64,000 bases of DNA from an uncultured Porphyromonadaceae bacterium (GCA_946187345.1 CAMHQD010000010.1:1-64000); one strand, 5' to 3'; numbered from the stretch's first letter, positions 1-9,013 are shown. A program made the numbers and translations. The notes: a model not told the origin generated them from the sequence alone.

Positions 1-1
1 A

Positions 2-154
2 AATAAACGTTCAGATAATCGATTATATTATAGCAATTTAGGCGCCTTTGTCATTATCGGGGCTTACTCTATGGCCACGCCAAGGCGAGGCCCTATGGAC
101 GACAACTACCGCGGCATCGTCATCGAGCGCGGCCGCAAAATCCTCGTCCCCTGA
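2..154 (+). pseudogene. 3' end or remnant of an upstream reading frame
   Basis: An open frame enters the window from the left and stops at TGA 152-154. Its last 19 codons (from ATG 95) have the GC-rich third positions of local genes and end RGIVIERGRKILVP, which faintly resembles the tail of a T9SS C-terminal sorting domain. The part before it is AT-rich and contains a reverse-oriented copy of the dispersed GGCC-rich repeat (about 73-96), so the frame may be a true gene end or a fusion of a gene fragment with repeat DNA. The upstream sequence is not visible. Confidence 0.3.
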
Positions 155-342
155 TTTTAGCAAGAGTAAAATACAATTAAAGACAGAAGAACAAGAGGGT
201 TCTTCAGAGACAAGAGAAAATCCTCTTGCTCTTTTATCCTCTTGTTCTCCTGTCTTTATTTACGTGAGGGTTGCAGAATTTAGGAATAAAGTGGGGTGTG
301 GGTGGGCAATAAATCGGGGGGCGGTGCGTTATAATTTGCGAG

Positions 343-1338
343 ATGAAACATTTGTCGCGGTTACATATCGTCACATTTGTCGCGGTTGTTGCCTGCATGA
401 TTGCCGGCGGCGGCCGCGCCGCAGCCCAGGTGGACGCCATGCTGACGCAGTTTGCCACCGTGCCGGCCTACTATAACCCGGCGGCGACGGGTCGCACCGA
501 CTTTATCCACATCACGGCCGGCAGCCGGTTGCAGTGGGTGGGCATCACCCACGCGCCGATGACGTTTATGGCTATGGCCGACATGCCGTTCAAGTTTTTG
601 AACCGCCGATGGGGCGTGGGCGTGAACCTGCGTCAAGAGTCAATGGGCCTCTATAGCGGCATCAACGCCGGAGTGCAGTTGTCGTGGAAGAAGAAGATGC
701 TGGGCGGCACGTTGAGCATCGGCATCCAGCCGGGCATCGTGACCGAGACGTTCAAGGGCAGCAAGATTTTCATTCCCGAGGTCGAGGGCGATGAGGCTCA
801 CAGTTCAACCGACGAGGCAATCCCCAACACCGACGTAAGCGGCACGGCGTTTGACATCGCCGCGGGCATTATGTTTGAGCACAAGTGGTTCTGGACGGCG
901 ATCTCGAGCACCCACATCAACGCGCCGAGCGTCACCCTCAAGACCGAGGGCAACGAGGATAACCTGTACGAGTTCAACACCGGCCGCCTGTATTATTTCA
1001 TGGCCGGCAGCAATATTCCGATTAAAAACACGTTATTTGAATTGCAGCCCTCGGTGATGGTGGGCACCGACTTCAAGGCATTGTCGCTGGCCGCCACTTT
1101 CAAGGCCCGCTACAAAAAGTTCATCAGTTTTGGTGTCGGCTACCGCCACAACGATGCCGTGAGCGCGATGATTGGCGTTGACATCAAGAACTTCACCGTT
1201 GGCTACGCCTACGATTATCCCATCTCGGCCCTCAGCCGGGTGACGCACGGCAGTCATGAACTGTTTGTGAGTTACAACGTGAAACTCGATATGGGACCGA
1301 AGAACCGCAACAGCCACCGCAGCATCCGGTGGATGTAG
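343..1338 (+). CDS. porP: PorP/SprF family type IX secretion outer-membrane protein
   Basis: 331 aa with an N-terminal signal peptide (about residues 1-29, ending in an AAAQ-type site), then the family's typical opening DAMLTQFATVPAYYNPAATG and an alternating beta-strand pattern expected of an outer-membrane beta-barrel. PorP/SprF proteins take part in type IX secretion and attach to the PorK/PorN ring or to secreted partners. It is followed on the same strand by porK, porL, porM and porN, the classic order. The ATG at 343 is chosen because it starts the signal peptide. A near-consensus -7 (TATAATTTG, about 331-339) sits only a few bases upstream, so either the leader is very short or the real promoter lies further up. 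The product call is firm; the exact substrate role is not visible. Confidence 0.9.
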   Translation: MKHLSRLHIVTFVAVVACMIAGGGRAAAQVDAMLTQFATVPAYYNPAATGRTDFIHITAGSRLQWVGITHAPMTFMAMADMPFKFLNRRWGVGVNLRQESMGLYSGINAGVQLSWKKKMLGGTLSIGIQPGIVTETFKGSKIFIPEVEGDEAHSSTDEAIPNTDVSGTAFDIAAGIMFEHKWFWTAISSTHINAPSVTLKTEGNEDNLYEFNTGRLYYFMAGSNIPIKNTLFELQPSVMVGTDFKALSLAATFKARYKKFISFGVGYRHNDAVSAMIGVDIKNFTVGYAYDYPISALSRVTHGSHELFVSYNVKLDMGPKNRNSHRSIRWM

Positions 1339-1438
1339 CGAGAGGTTGAGAGGTTGAGGGGTTGAGGGGTTTAGCCAATAGCTGTTGCGATTGGGAATAA
1401 ATGTGGCTGCCCGCCAACGACAAGCGACACCCGTTCAA

Positions 1439-1464
1439 GGTGGGCGGGCACCGCCCCGCCCACC
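1439..1464. repeat. GC-rich hairpin repeat, copy 1
   Basis: Ten-base perfect stem GGTGGGCGGG / CCCGCCCACC in the porP-porK gap. A second copy with the same left flank (GTTCAAGGTGGGCGGGCACC) is at 52316-52342, so this is a dispersed element. The rest of the 1339-1518 gap holds GTTGAGG-type heptads and an AACGA-rich tract; no promoter was recognised. Confidence 0.6.
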
Positions 1465-1518
1465 AGCGAGCAACGAACAACGAAAAACGAGCAACGAAAA
1501 ACGACTAACGACTATATA

Positions 1519-2961
1519 ATGAAAGGACAATATTTAGCGATAACGGTAATTGCCGCGGGCACGCTGATGGTGAGTTCGTGTGGCGCGTTGCGCGGCAGCA
1601 AGTCGGGCGGCGGCGAGGTGACCGGCATCGGCGCGGCGACCTACACCGAGCCCACACCATACGGCATGGTGCTGGTGGACTGCGGCTCGATGCGCGAGGG
1701 ACCCGACAAGCGCGACAGCGTGTGGGGCCTGGACAGTACGGCCCACGGCGTGAGCGTGGACGCGTTCTGGATGGACGAGACCGAGGTGAGCAACGCCAAG
1801 TACAAGCAGTTTGTCTTCTGGGTGCGCGACTCCATCATCCGCGAGCGTCTGGCCGACCCCGCCTATGGCGGCAACGAGGAGTTCAAGATTGAGGAGGACA
1901 AGGACGGCAACCCCATCACGCCGCGCCTCAACTGGAACAAGGCCATCCCCTGGAAGAACCCCAGCGAGGACGAGGAGCGCGCCATCGAGAGCGTCTACCG
2001 CACCAACCTGATTACCGGCAAGAAGGAACTCGACCCCACGCAACTCAACTACCGGTATGAGATTTACAACCTCACGGAGGCCGCCAAGCGCCGCAACCGC
2101 TTTGACGCCACGCGTCGCGACTACAACACCGACCACGAGGTGGACAACACCCTGCCGATGATCAGCAAGGACACCGCCTACGTCGACGATGAGGGCCGCA
2201 TAGTGCGCCAGACCATCACGCGCCAGTTGCAGAGCGACTACGACTTCGTGAACACCTACATTGTCAATATCTACCCCGACACAACGTGCTGGATTAACGA
2301 TTTTGACAACGCCTATAATGAGCCTTACGTGCGTATGTACTTCGCCAACGGCAACTACAACAACCACCCGGTGGTGGGCGTGAGTTGGGAGCAGGCCAAC
2401 GCCTTCTGCGTGTGGCGCACCGAGTACCTGCGCAAGGCGCTCGGCAAGGAGGGCATCTATATTGAGCCTTACCGCCTGCCCACCGAGGCCGAGTGGGAGT
2501 TTGCCGCGCGCGCCGGCATCAACAAGAACAAGTATCCGTGGGAGGGCGACCTGCCGCTGACCGAGGAGGACGGCTGCTTCTATGCCAACTTCAAGCCACA
2601 GGAGGGCAACTACGTGAAAGACGGCAGCATCATCACCTCGCCCGTGGGCACTTATCAGCCCAACGACTTCGGCCTCTATGACATGGCCGGCAACGTGAGC
2701 GAGTGGACCTCGACGGCCTACACCGAGTCGATTGACCGCATGACGAGCGACCTCAATCCGGAGTATCGCTACTATGTGGCGCAGGAAGACCCCTACAAGA
2801 TGTCGCGCAAAATCGTGCGCGGCGGCTCCTGGAAGGACGTGGCCCACAATATCCGCGGCGACATCCGCATGTGGGAGTACCAGAATGAGCAGCGCAGTTA
2901 CATCGGCTTCCGCTGCGTGCGCACCAAGGTGGGCTTCGGCAAGAGCAAACGCAAGAACTGA
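1519..2961 (+). CDS. porK: T9SS ring lipoprotein PorK/GldK
   Basis: 480 aa. A lipobox VSSC puts the lipidated cysteine at residue 21, as expected for an outer-membrane lipoprotein facing the periplasm. The rest is a formylglycine-generating-enzyme-like (SUMF1) fold, visible from ETEVSNAKYKQF near residue 85, VVGVSWEQANAFCVWRTEYL, RLPTEAEWEFAARAG, LYDMAGNVSEWTS and a terminal IVRGGSWKD...IGFRCVR. In T9SS, PorK/GldK forms the periplasmic ring with PorN/GldN and is not thought to be an enzyme. Length and motif order fit the family. It lies between porP and porL in the conserved order. Confidence 0.95.
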   Translation: MKGQYLAITVIAAGTLMVSSCGALRGSKSGGGEVTGIGAATYTEPTPYGMVLVDCGSMREGPDKRDSVWGLDSTAHGVSVDAFWMDETEVSNAKYKQFVFWVRDSIIRERLADPAYGGNEEFKIEEDKDGNPITPRLNWNKAIPWKNPSEDEERAIESVYRTNLITGKKELDPTQLNYRYEIYNLTEAAKRRNRFDATRRDYNTDHEVDNTLPMISKDTAYVDDEGRIVRQTITRQLQSDYDFVNTYIVNIYPDTTCWINDFDNAYNEPYVRMYFANGNYNNHPVVGVSWEQANAFCVWRTEYLRKALGKEGIYIEPYRLPTEAEWEFAARAGINKNKYPWEGDLPLTEEDGCFYANFKPQEGNYVKDGSIITSPVGTYQPNDFGLYDMAGNVSEWTSTAYTESIDRMTSDLNPEYRYYVAQEDPYKMSRKIVRGGSWKDVAHNIRGDIRMWEYQNEQRSYIGFRCVRTKVGFGKSKRKN

Positions 2962-2966
2962 CTAAA

Positions 2967-3090
2967 AGGTTGAGCGTTGAGATGTTGAGGGGTTGAGCCT
3001 CGCGCTATCGCGCTCGGTAATAATACATTTCTTACCATTTGCTTCAGCAAATGGCTCAACCTCTCAACCCTTCAACCCCTCAACCTCTCA
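2967..3090. repeat. Heptad-armed intergenic element A
   Basis: Left arm of GTTGAGG-like heptads, right arm of complementary CTCAACC heptads, with two inner hairpins: a GAGCGCGATAGCGCGAGG-type stem and CATTTGC-TTCA-GCAAATG. The arms can pair over about 30 bases. Related elements lie at 5875-6036, 44264-44394 and 48648-48799. This one occupies nearly the whole porK-porL gap, so it is probably transcribed. Confidence 0.75.
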
Positions 3091-3121
3091 CTTAAACGAA
3101 AAACTAAAAACGACAACTACT

Positions 3122-4192
3122 ATGGGTCGAATTAAAAGATATAAGAACATCGTTGAGAAGTTCCTCTCGGGCGAGAGCGGACAACGGTTCTTCAACTTCG
3201 CTTACAGTATCGGCGCCGCTGTTGTGATTTGGGGCGCGCTGTTCAAAATTCTGCACCTGCCCGGCGGTAACACTCTGTTGTCAATCGGTATGGGCACCGA
3301 GGTGCTCATGTTCTTGCTGACGGCCTTTGACCGTCCGGAGCAGCAATACCACTGGGAGGAAGTGTTCCCCGTGCTGGCCTCACACGACGAGGAGGACCGT
3401 CCGGACTTTGAGGGCGGTCAAGGCGGCGGTGTGGTTGGCGGCGTCGTGGGTGGCGTCGTGGGCGGTGGCGGCATCGTCATCGGCGGCGGCACCGGCGGCG
3501 GTGAGGCCGTTGAGGGCCAAGGCGGCACCGGCGGCCAGGGCGGCACGATCAACGTGACCGTCACCGGCGACCAGGCGCGCGCCGCGGCCGGTATTCCCGC
3601 CGGCATCGATCTCACGCCCGAGGACACCCAGTCGCTGAGCGAGAGCATCGCCAAGATGGCCGCCGCCAGTGACCAACTCTCGCGCATGGCCGAACTGACC
3701 GACGCGACACAGCAGTACCTGAGCCAGATGGCCACAATCAGCGAGCAGATGCAACGCTTGGCAACGACCACCACCGCCTTGAATGAGGTGAGCGAGACAC
3801 TGCTGCAGAGTTACCACGCCATTACCGACAACAGCGCGTCAATCACCGAGAGTTCCACCGGCTATGTCGACCAGATGCAGGCCCTCAACCGCAACATCAG
3901 CGGCCTGAACACCATCTATGAGATCCAACTCAAGAGCATCAGTTCGCAAATCAACGACATCGACCGCGTGAACCGCGGCCTGAAGGATATCCGCGACATG
4001 TATGAGAAGTCGGCCGCCGAGAGTGCCCACTACTGTGACGAGACCGAGAAGATGGCCCGCTACATGAAGCAACTCAACAGCGTCTATGAGCGCATGATCA
4101 AGGCAATGACCATGAACATATACCGCCCGATGCCCGGCGCCGGCCCCATGCCTGACGCTCCCGATGTTGAAGGGTTGACCGATGACCGTTGA
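3122..4192 (+). CDS. porL: T9SS motor subunit PorL/GldL
   Basis: 356 aa from ATG 3122; an upstream in-frame ATG at 2993 was not used because it would make the intergenic repeat element coding. Two transmembrane helices lie within residues 24-66 (FNFAYSIGAAVVIWGALFKI, then LLSIGMGTEVLMFLLTAF) and contain a lysine (K42) and a glutamate (E60) in the membrane, matching the charged residues of the GldL proton-driven motor. A long glycine-rich stretch follows (about residues 100-150), then a helical, coiled-coil-like cytoplasmic region. PorL works with PorM in the inner membrane to energise T9SS. The Gly-rich linker looks longer than I expect for the family. Confidence 0.93.
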   Translation: MGRIKRYKNIVEKFLSGESGQRFFNFAYSIGAAVVIWGALFKILHLPGGNTLLSIGMGTEVLMFLLTAFDRPEQQYHWEEVFPVLASHDEEDRPDFEGGQGGGVVGGVVGGVVGGGGIVIGGGTGGGEAVEGQGGTGGQGGTINVTVTGDQARAAAGIPAGIDLTPEDTQSLSESIAKMAAASDQLSRMAELTDATQQYLSQMATISEQMQRLATTTTALNEVSETLLQSYHAITDNSASITESSTGYVDQMQALNRNISGLNTIYEIQLKSISSQINDIDRVNRGLKDIRDMYEKSAAESAHYCDETEKMARYMKQLNSVYERMIKAMTMNIYRPMPGAGPMPDAPDVEGLTDDR

Positions 4193-4287
4193 CCGTTGAC
4201 CGACACGGCAACGAACGGTAAACTTTTCAAAGTAGCACGATGAGAATTAATTATGCATTGTGAATTAAGAATTATGCATTAAACGTA

Positions 4288-5874
4288 ATGGCAACAGGTA
4301 AAAACCAGTCAGTAGGCCGCATGTCGCCTCGCCAAAAGATGATCAACCTGATGTACATCGTCCTCACGGCGATGCTCGCGTTGAACGTCTCCAGCGATGT
4401 GCTCAACGGTTTCAGTCAGGTCGAGGATGGCCTGACGCGCACCGGTCGCACCCTGACGGCACGCAACCAGTCGCTGCTGGCCCAACTCGAGGAGTTCAAC
4501 AAGAAGAACCCTGAGAAGGGCAAGCCATGGCTCGACAAGGCCAACGAGGTGAGGCAGACGACCGACCAACTGTTCAACTATATAGACTCTCTCAAACTTG
4601 AAATCGTCACCGTGGCCGATGGCGACGATGCCGACGTGCACAACATAGTCAACAAGGACAACCTGGACGCCTCGTCGATGGTCATGCTCGACGCACGTGG
4701 CGGCAAGGGTGAGCACCTGAGGCTGCGCATCGACCAATATCGCCAATACATCACCTCGTTTATCAGCGACGAAGGCAAGCGCAAGAACATCGAGGGCGCG
4801 CTATCGACGACTCCCGTCCAGACCGGCGCGGGTGACGAGGGCGACAACAAGAAGTGGGAGGAGGTGATGTTTGAGAACATGCCCACCATCGCCGCCGTCA
4901 CGTTGCTGAGCAAAATCCAGAACGACGTGCGCTACGCAGAGGGCGAGGTGCTCAACCAGATTCTCGACAACGTGGATATGGGCGACCTGCGTGTGAACTT
5001 GGTGAACGCGTTTGTCGTGCCGCAGTCGCGCATCGTGATGCGCGGCACCAAATATAGCGCCAACATCGTGCTGGCGGCAGTCGACACCACCCAGCGACCG
5101 GTCGTCTATGTTGGCGGCACACGACTAAACAACGACCGCGGCCTCTATGAGGTGGGCACCAGCAAGGCCGGCAACTATGACTACAGCGGCTACATCGAGG
5201 TGCTGGGCCGCGACGGCGAGATCACGCGCCGCGACTTCAAGTCGTCCTACACCGTCATCGACCCGCTGGCCACCGTGAGCGCCACGATGATGAATGTGCT
5301 GTACGCCGGCATCGCCAACCCCATCTCGATTGCCGTGCCGGGCGTGCCCGAGGGCTCTATCTCGGCCACGATGACCAACGGCAGCCTCACCCGCCAGGGC
5401 AACGGCTGGGTGGCTCATCCCACCCAGGTGGGGGCTGAGTGTGTCATCACCGTCACCGCCGAAATGGACGGTCAGCGCACGAGCGTGGGCACCACCTCGT
5501 TCAAGGTGCGCAAACTGCCCGATCCGACGCCTTACATCGCCTACACTGACAGCAAGGGCCAGCCCAACCAGTACAAGGGCGGCCGCGGCTTCTCGAAAGC
5601 GTTGCTGCTCGGTGCCGGCGGCATCGGTGCCGCAATCGACGACGGCATCCTCAATATTGAGTATCAGGTGCTCAGTTTTGAACTCGTGCGCTTCGACCAG
5701 ATGGGCAACGCCCTTGTGGAGCGCGCGCAGGGCAATCGCTTCTCGGAGCGTCAGGTGAGCGCCATCAAGCAGTTGCAGCGCGGCAAGCGCATCTATATCA
5801 ACCACGTGCAGGCCAAGGGACCCGACGGTATCACCCGCGACCTGCCCACCTCAATGGAGATTATCATTAACTGA
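4288..5874 (+). CDS. porM: T9SS motor subunit PorM/GldM
   Basis: 528 aa. The N-terminus MSPRQKMINLMYIVLTAMLA with one transmembrane helix (about residues 18-38) and the following SSDVLNGF are hallmarks of GldM/PorM. A long helical and then beta-rich periplasmic part follows, including VPQSRIVMRGTKYSANIVLA and a C-terminal DPTPYIA...GGRGFSK segment typical of the D4 domain. PorM spans the periplasm, linking the PorL motor to the PorK-PorN ring. The 95-base gap after porL contains GACCGTT repeats and AT-rich sequence but no clear promoter, so co-transcription is likely. Confidence 0.95.
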   Translation: MATGKNQSVGRMSPRQKMINLMYIVLTAMLALNVSSDVLNGFSQVEDGLTRTGRTLTARNQSLLAQLEEFNKKNPEKGKPWLDKANEVRQTTDQLFNYIDSLKLEIVTVADGDDADVHNIVNKDNLDASSMVMLDARGGKGEHLRLRIDQYRQYITSFISDEGKRKNIEGALSTTPVQTGAGDEGDNKKWEEVMFENMPTIAAVTLLSKIQNDVRYAEGEVLNQILDNVDMGDLRVNLVNAFVVPQSRIVMRGTKYSANIVLAAVDTTQRPVVYVGGTRLNNDRGLYEVGTSKAGNYDYSGYIEVLGRDGEITRRDFKSSYTVIDPLATVSATMMNVLYAGIANPISIAVPGVPEGSISATMTNGSLTRQGNGWVAHPTQVGAECVITVTAEMDGQRTSVGTTSFKVRKLPDPTPYIAYTDSKGQPNQYKGGRGFSKALLLGAGGIGAAIDDGILNIEYQVLSFELVRFDQMGNALVERAQGNRFSERQVSAIKQLQRGKRIYINHVQAKGPDGITRDLPTSMEIIIN

Positions 5875-6036
5875 AAGGTTTAGAGGTTTAGCGTTGAGAG
5901 GTTGAGCCATTTGCTATCGCAAATGGGAATAATTGTAGGGCCTGGCCTTGGCCTGGCCGCAAGTAGTGACAAAACTATTATCCCCGAGCGCTATAGCGCG
6001 AGGCTCAACCCCTCAACTCTCAACCCTCAACCTTTC
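5875..6036. repeat. Heptad-armed intergenic element B
   Basis: Same architecture as element A: GTTGAG-type left arm, inner CATTTGC-TATC-GCAAATG hairpin, a full copy of the 24-base GGCC-rich repeat at 5936-5959 (starts TAGGGCCTGGCCTTGGCC), a GAGCGCTATAGCGCGAGG stem and a CTCAACC right arm. It fills the porM-porN gap. Confidence 0.75.
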
Positions 6037-6051
6037 AAAACGATTATAATA

Positions 6052-7161
6052 ATGAAAGCAATCAAGATATTTCTCGCAGCGACAGTTCTCGCAAGCGGTG
6101 TCACCGCCACGGCACAGGTGGTCAAGAAGGCAGACGCCGACCGCAAGAAAAAGGAGGAGAGCGGAGTGCAAGTCACCGACCGTCAGCAAAGTTTCTACGA
6201 GGTGAAGGAGATTAGCGACGCCGACCTGGAGTGGATGAAGATTGTCTACCGCCAACTCGACCTCACCGTGGGGCGCAACCCGGCGCTCTACTACCCCGAG
6301 ATGCCCAATGCCGACGGCCAGAATCTCTTCTTCATCATCATGCGCCTGCTGGCCGACGGCAAGATTAAGGCCTACGAGTTCCTCGACGGCCGCGAACTCT
6401 TCACGCCGGAGTTTGAGATTAAGGTGCGCGATATGCTCGACAACCAGCACATCATGTACACCGAGGCCAAGGGCAGCACGGAGAAGAACCCGCGCTTTAC
6501 CATTGAGGACAGCGACATCCCTTCCAACGAGGTGCTCTCCTACTATATCATCGAGAAGTGGGAGTTTGACCGTCGATCCAACCGCACCCGCACCAGCGTG
6601 GAGGCCCTCTGCCCGGTTGCTCACCGTATGGACGACTACGGCGGTGAGGCGTTGCGTTACCCCATGTTCTGGGTCAAACTCAACGACATCCGTCCCTATC
6701 TGGCTCAGCAGTATGTCTTCACCGACGACGACAACAACCTGCCGCGCTACAACCTCGACGACTTCTTCAAACTGGGTCTCTACACCGGCGAGATTTACAA
6801 GACCAAGAATATGCGCAACCTCACGCTGATGCAGCAGTTCCCCGAGGACGCGGCTCTCAAGCACGCCCAGGACAGCATCGAGCATCGCCTGCAGTCGTTC
6901 AACACCGACCTTTGGGTGCCCGACCGCGAGCAACTCCAGGCCATGCGCGATGCCAAAGACAAAGAGGCTGTTGACGCCGATGGCGACGGCGAGCCCGACG
7001 AAAAAGTGGACGGCGAGGCCGCCGACAAGAAGAAAGAGGAGGCGACACCGCGCACCACCAAGCGTGGTGCCGACAAGAAGAGCAACGTCAAGCAACGCAA
7101 ACCCAAGCAGGTCAAGGCAAAAGCAGCGGCCAGCCGCAGTGTGCGCAACCGCCGCCGGTAA
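6052..7161 (+). CDS. porN: T9SS ring protein PorN/GldN
   Basis: 369 aa from ATG 6052, which begins a clean signal peptide (MKAIKIFLAATVLASGVTATAQ); a longer frame from 5902 runs through the repeat element and is rejected. The body matches GldN/PorN (DADLEWMKIVYRQLDLTVGRNPALYYP, MFWVKLNDIRPYL, NLTLMQQFPEDAALKHAQDSIEHRL). PorN associates with PorK in the periplasmic ring and contacts PorM. The last roughly 60 residues form an extension beyond the conserved domain: an acidic EF-hand-like DADGDGEPDE followed by a strongly basic Lys/Arg tail ending SVRNRRR. It is the last gene of the por cluster, followed by a large inverted-repeat block. Confidence 0.93.
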   Translation: MKAIKIFLAATVLASGVTATAQVVKKADADRKKKEESGVQVTDRQQSFYEVKEISDADLEWMKIVYRQLDLTVGRNPALYYPEMPNADGQNLFFIIMRLLADGKIKAYEFLDGRELFTPEFEIKVRDMLDNQHIMYTEAKGSTEKNPRFTIEDSDIPSNEVLSYYIIEKWEFDRRSNRTRTSVEALCPVAHRMDDYGGEALRYPMFWVKLNDIRPYLAQQYVFTDDDNNLPRYNLDDFFKLGLYTGEIYKTKNMRNLTLMQQFPEDAALKHAQDSIEHRLQSFNTDLWVPDREQLQAMRDAKDKEAVDADGDGEPDEKVDGEAADKKKEEATPRTTKRGADKKSNVKQRKPKQVKAKAAASRSVRNRRR

Positions 7162-7452
7162 ACAACCCGCTTAAGCGGGTTGCACAAACCTCGTTAGAGG
7201 TTTTACAAGAACCCCAGGTTGGAGCGAAGCGACTACCTGGGGGCATAAAGCGAGATAAACCATGACGCTACCTCGAAGAGGTTGCACCTTCTCGCAAATG
7301 GTGCAACCTCTTCGAGGTAGCACACAAATATCGCCGCTCGTCACCCCCAGGTAGCCACCTGGCGGTGTCAACCTGGTTTTTTTGTAAAACCCACTTCGCG
7401 GGTTCGTGTAACCCACTATCGTGGGTTTGAACGGATTATAAACTTTAGATAT
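7162..7452. repeat. Nested inverted-repeat block after porN
   Basis: No gene seen. The block contains an 18-base perfect palindrome AACCCGCTTAAGCGGGTT (7164-7181), AACCTC-GTTA-GAGGTT (7187-7202), a 21-bp perfect stem (7268-7288 with 7300-7320) and outer arms with complementary CTACCTGGGGG and CCCCCAGGTAG plus AACCCCAGGTT / AACCTGGTT. The nested pairs could fold almost the entire segment. It resembles a REP/BIME-like composite and may terminate por transcription. No transposase is nearby. Confidence 0.7.
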
Positions 7453-8241
7453 ATGGAAAAACCATTAATACTCATCAGCAATGACGACGGCATCGGCTGG
7501 CAGGGCATCCGCACCCTCACCGAAACCATCCGCCAATTATATCCCGATGCCGATGTCGCCGTTGTGGCTCCGCTCCACCACCAGAGCGCCAAGTCGAGCG
7601 CGATTACCGTGGGTATGCCGCTCATTATCAACGTCAGGCACAACGAGCCTCACTACCGCGTCATCGCCGTTGACGGCACACCGGCCGACTGCGTCAAACT
7701 CGCCGTCTCCAAGTTGCTGCCACGCCATCCGGACATCGTGCTCACAGGCATCAACCACGGTTTTAACAGCGGCACCAACACTATCTATAGCGGCACGATG
7801 GGAGCGGCTCTCGAAGCCGTCATCCACCACGTGCCTGCCGTGGCCTTCAGTTATAGCGAGTTCAGCCCTGACTGCGACATGACCGTCTGTGTTCCGGTCA
7901 TCAAAGAAGTGCTGTCGCGCGTCATGCCCGCCATCGAGAATGGCACGTTCCCCAAGGACATCTGCCTCAACGTCAATGTGCCCAAGGTGACTTCTCCAGA
8001 CGAGTTGCGCGGCATCGTCGTCACCAAGGCCGACATGGGCCGCTGGGTGCATGAGTTTGAGGAGCAAGTGGACCCCTACGGCCGCACCATCTATTGGACC
8101 AAGGGGCACTACACCGCCGGCGACGCCGACGACCACGACACCGACACCTACCTGCTCGGACAGGGCTACGCCACCATCGTCCCCTGCCAAGTAGACCAAA
8201 CCGCCCACAATACGATAACCGCACTAAAGCAGATACTATGA
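7453..8241 (+). CDS. surE: 5'/3'-nucleotidase SurE
   Basis: 262 aa, full length for the family. The metal-binding ISNDDG motif (D11, D12) opens the protein, followed by VVAPLHHQSAKSSAIT, VDGTPADCVKLA and VLTGINHGFNSGTNTIYSGTMGAA, all signature segments of SurE, which dephosphorylates nucleoside monophosphates with a divalent metal. In many Bacteroidales lpxB follows surE; here it is followed instead by psd after an 87-base gap with its own promoter. Confidence 0.96.
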   Translation: MEKPLILISNDDGIGWQGIRTLTETIRQLYPDADVAVVAPLHHQSAKSSAITVGMPLIINVRHNEPHYRVIAVDGTPADCVKLAVSKLLPRHPDIVLTGINHGFNSGTNTIYSGTMGAALEAVIHHVPAVAFSYSEFSPDCDMTVCVPVIKEVLSRVMPAIENGTFPKDICLNVNVPKVTSPDELRGIVVTKADMGRWVHEFEEQVDPYGRTIYWTKGHYTAGDADDHDTDTYLLGQGYATIVPCQVDQTAHNTITALKQIL

Positions 8242-8291
8242 GATAACGATGCTTTTTAGACTTGAAAGATGGGAATGTGAAAAGTTTTTAC

Positions 8292-8299
8292 TATATTTG
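8292..8299 (+). promoter_or_regulatory. Candidate -7 element upstream of psd
   Basis: TATATTTG matches the Bacteroidota -7 consensus TAnnTTTG, 29 bases before the psd ATG. No well-spaced -33 TTTG was found, so the call is moderate. Confidence 0.5.
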
Positions 8300-8328
8300 C
8301 AAGTTAAAAGCAATATCATAGCAAGCAA

Positions 8329-9000
8329 ATGAGAGTCAAACTGCATCATGAGGGCATCAACGTGATTATAATCACGCTGATAACGATTATAGCCGTCATC
8401 GCGGCGATGTTTCTGCTCATCGGCGTCAGACCGGTGTCTATTATTGTCACAATCGTATGTCTGGCAATATTCGCCACGGTCCTTAACTTCTTCCGTTTTC
8501 CAAAGCGCACGTTCAAGGGCGAGTACACGCCTCAAGTCGTGGTCAGTTCGGTTGACGGCCGCGTGGTGGCGCTCGAGGAGGTGTATGAGGACGAAGTGTT
8601 GCATGCCAACGCCATCCAGTTGTCGGTGTTCATGAGCCCATTCAACGTGCACGCCAACTGGGTTCCGCTCAAGGGCAAAGTCACATACGTCAAGCATCAC
8701 AACGGGCGTTTCATGGCCGCGCATCTGCCCAAAAGCAGCACCGACAACGAGCGCTCGACCATCGTCATTGAGACTCCGGGCGGCGACCGTGTGGTCGTGC
8801 GCCAGATTGCCGGCGCCATCGCGCGCCGCATCGTCACATACGCCGAGCCGGATGAGGAGGTCAACATCACCGACTTTATAGGCTTCATCAAGTTCGGTAG
8901 CCGAGTGGACATCTTCCTGCCGCTCGACACCGAGGTGCTCGTCAAATTGGGCGACCGCACATGGGGCGGTGAGACACAAGTGGCACGCCTTGCCAGATAA
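8329..9000 (+). CDS. psd: Phosphatidylserine decarboxylase proenzyme
   Basis: 223 aa, the short archaeal/Bacteroidota-type enzyme. Two hydrophobic helices at the N-terminus (about residues 10-50) are followed by the catalytic domain with FMSPFNVHANW and KHHNGRFMAAHLPKSS. The self-cleavage site is the Gly-Ser of IKFGSRVDIF (G190-S191), which generates the pyruvoyl group. It makes phosphatidylethanolamine at the inner membrane from the product of the next gene, pssA. An inverted repeat with a T tract lies between the two genes, but the order psd-pssA-DUF4834 is the conserved Bacteroidota arrangement. Confidence 0.95.
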   Translation: MRVKLHHEGINVIIITLITIIAVIAAMFLLIGVRPVSIIVTIVCLAIFATVLNFFRFPKRTFKGEYTPQVVVSSVDGRVVALEEVYEDEVLHANAIQLSVFMSPFNVHANWVPLKGKVTYVKHHNGRFMAAHLPKSSTDNERSTIVIETPGGDRVVVRQIAGAIARRIVTYAEPDEEVNITDFIGFIKFGSRVDIFLPLDTEVLVKLGDRTWGGETQVARLAR

Positions 9001-9013
9001 GCCTAAATTTTAG

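Noticed and set aside
48..476. 142-aa open frame over the porP start
   Set aside because: It runs through the repeat, an AT-rich gap and the porP signal peptide in another frame; porP has the family match.
1534..2847. 437-aa open frame antisense to porK
   Set aside because: An artefact of high GC third positions; Val/Ala/His-rich without any motif, opposite a well-supported gene.
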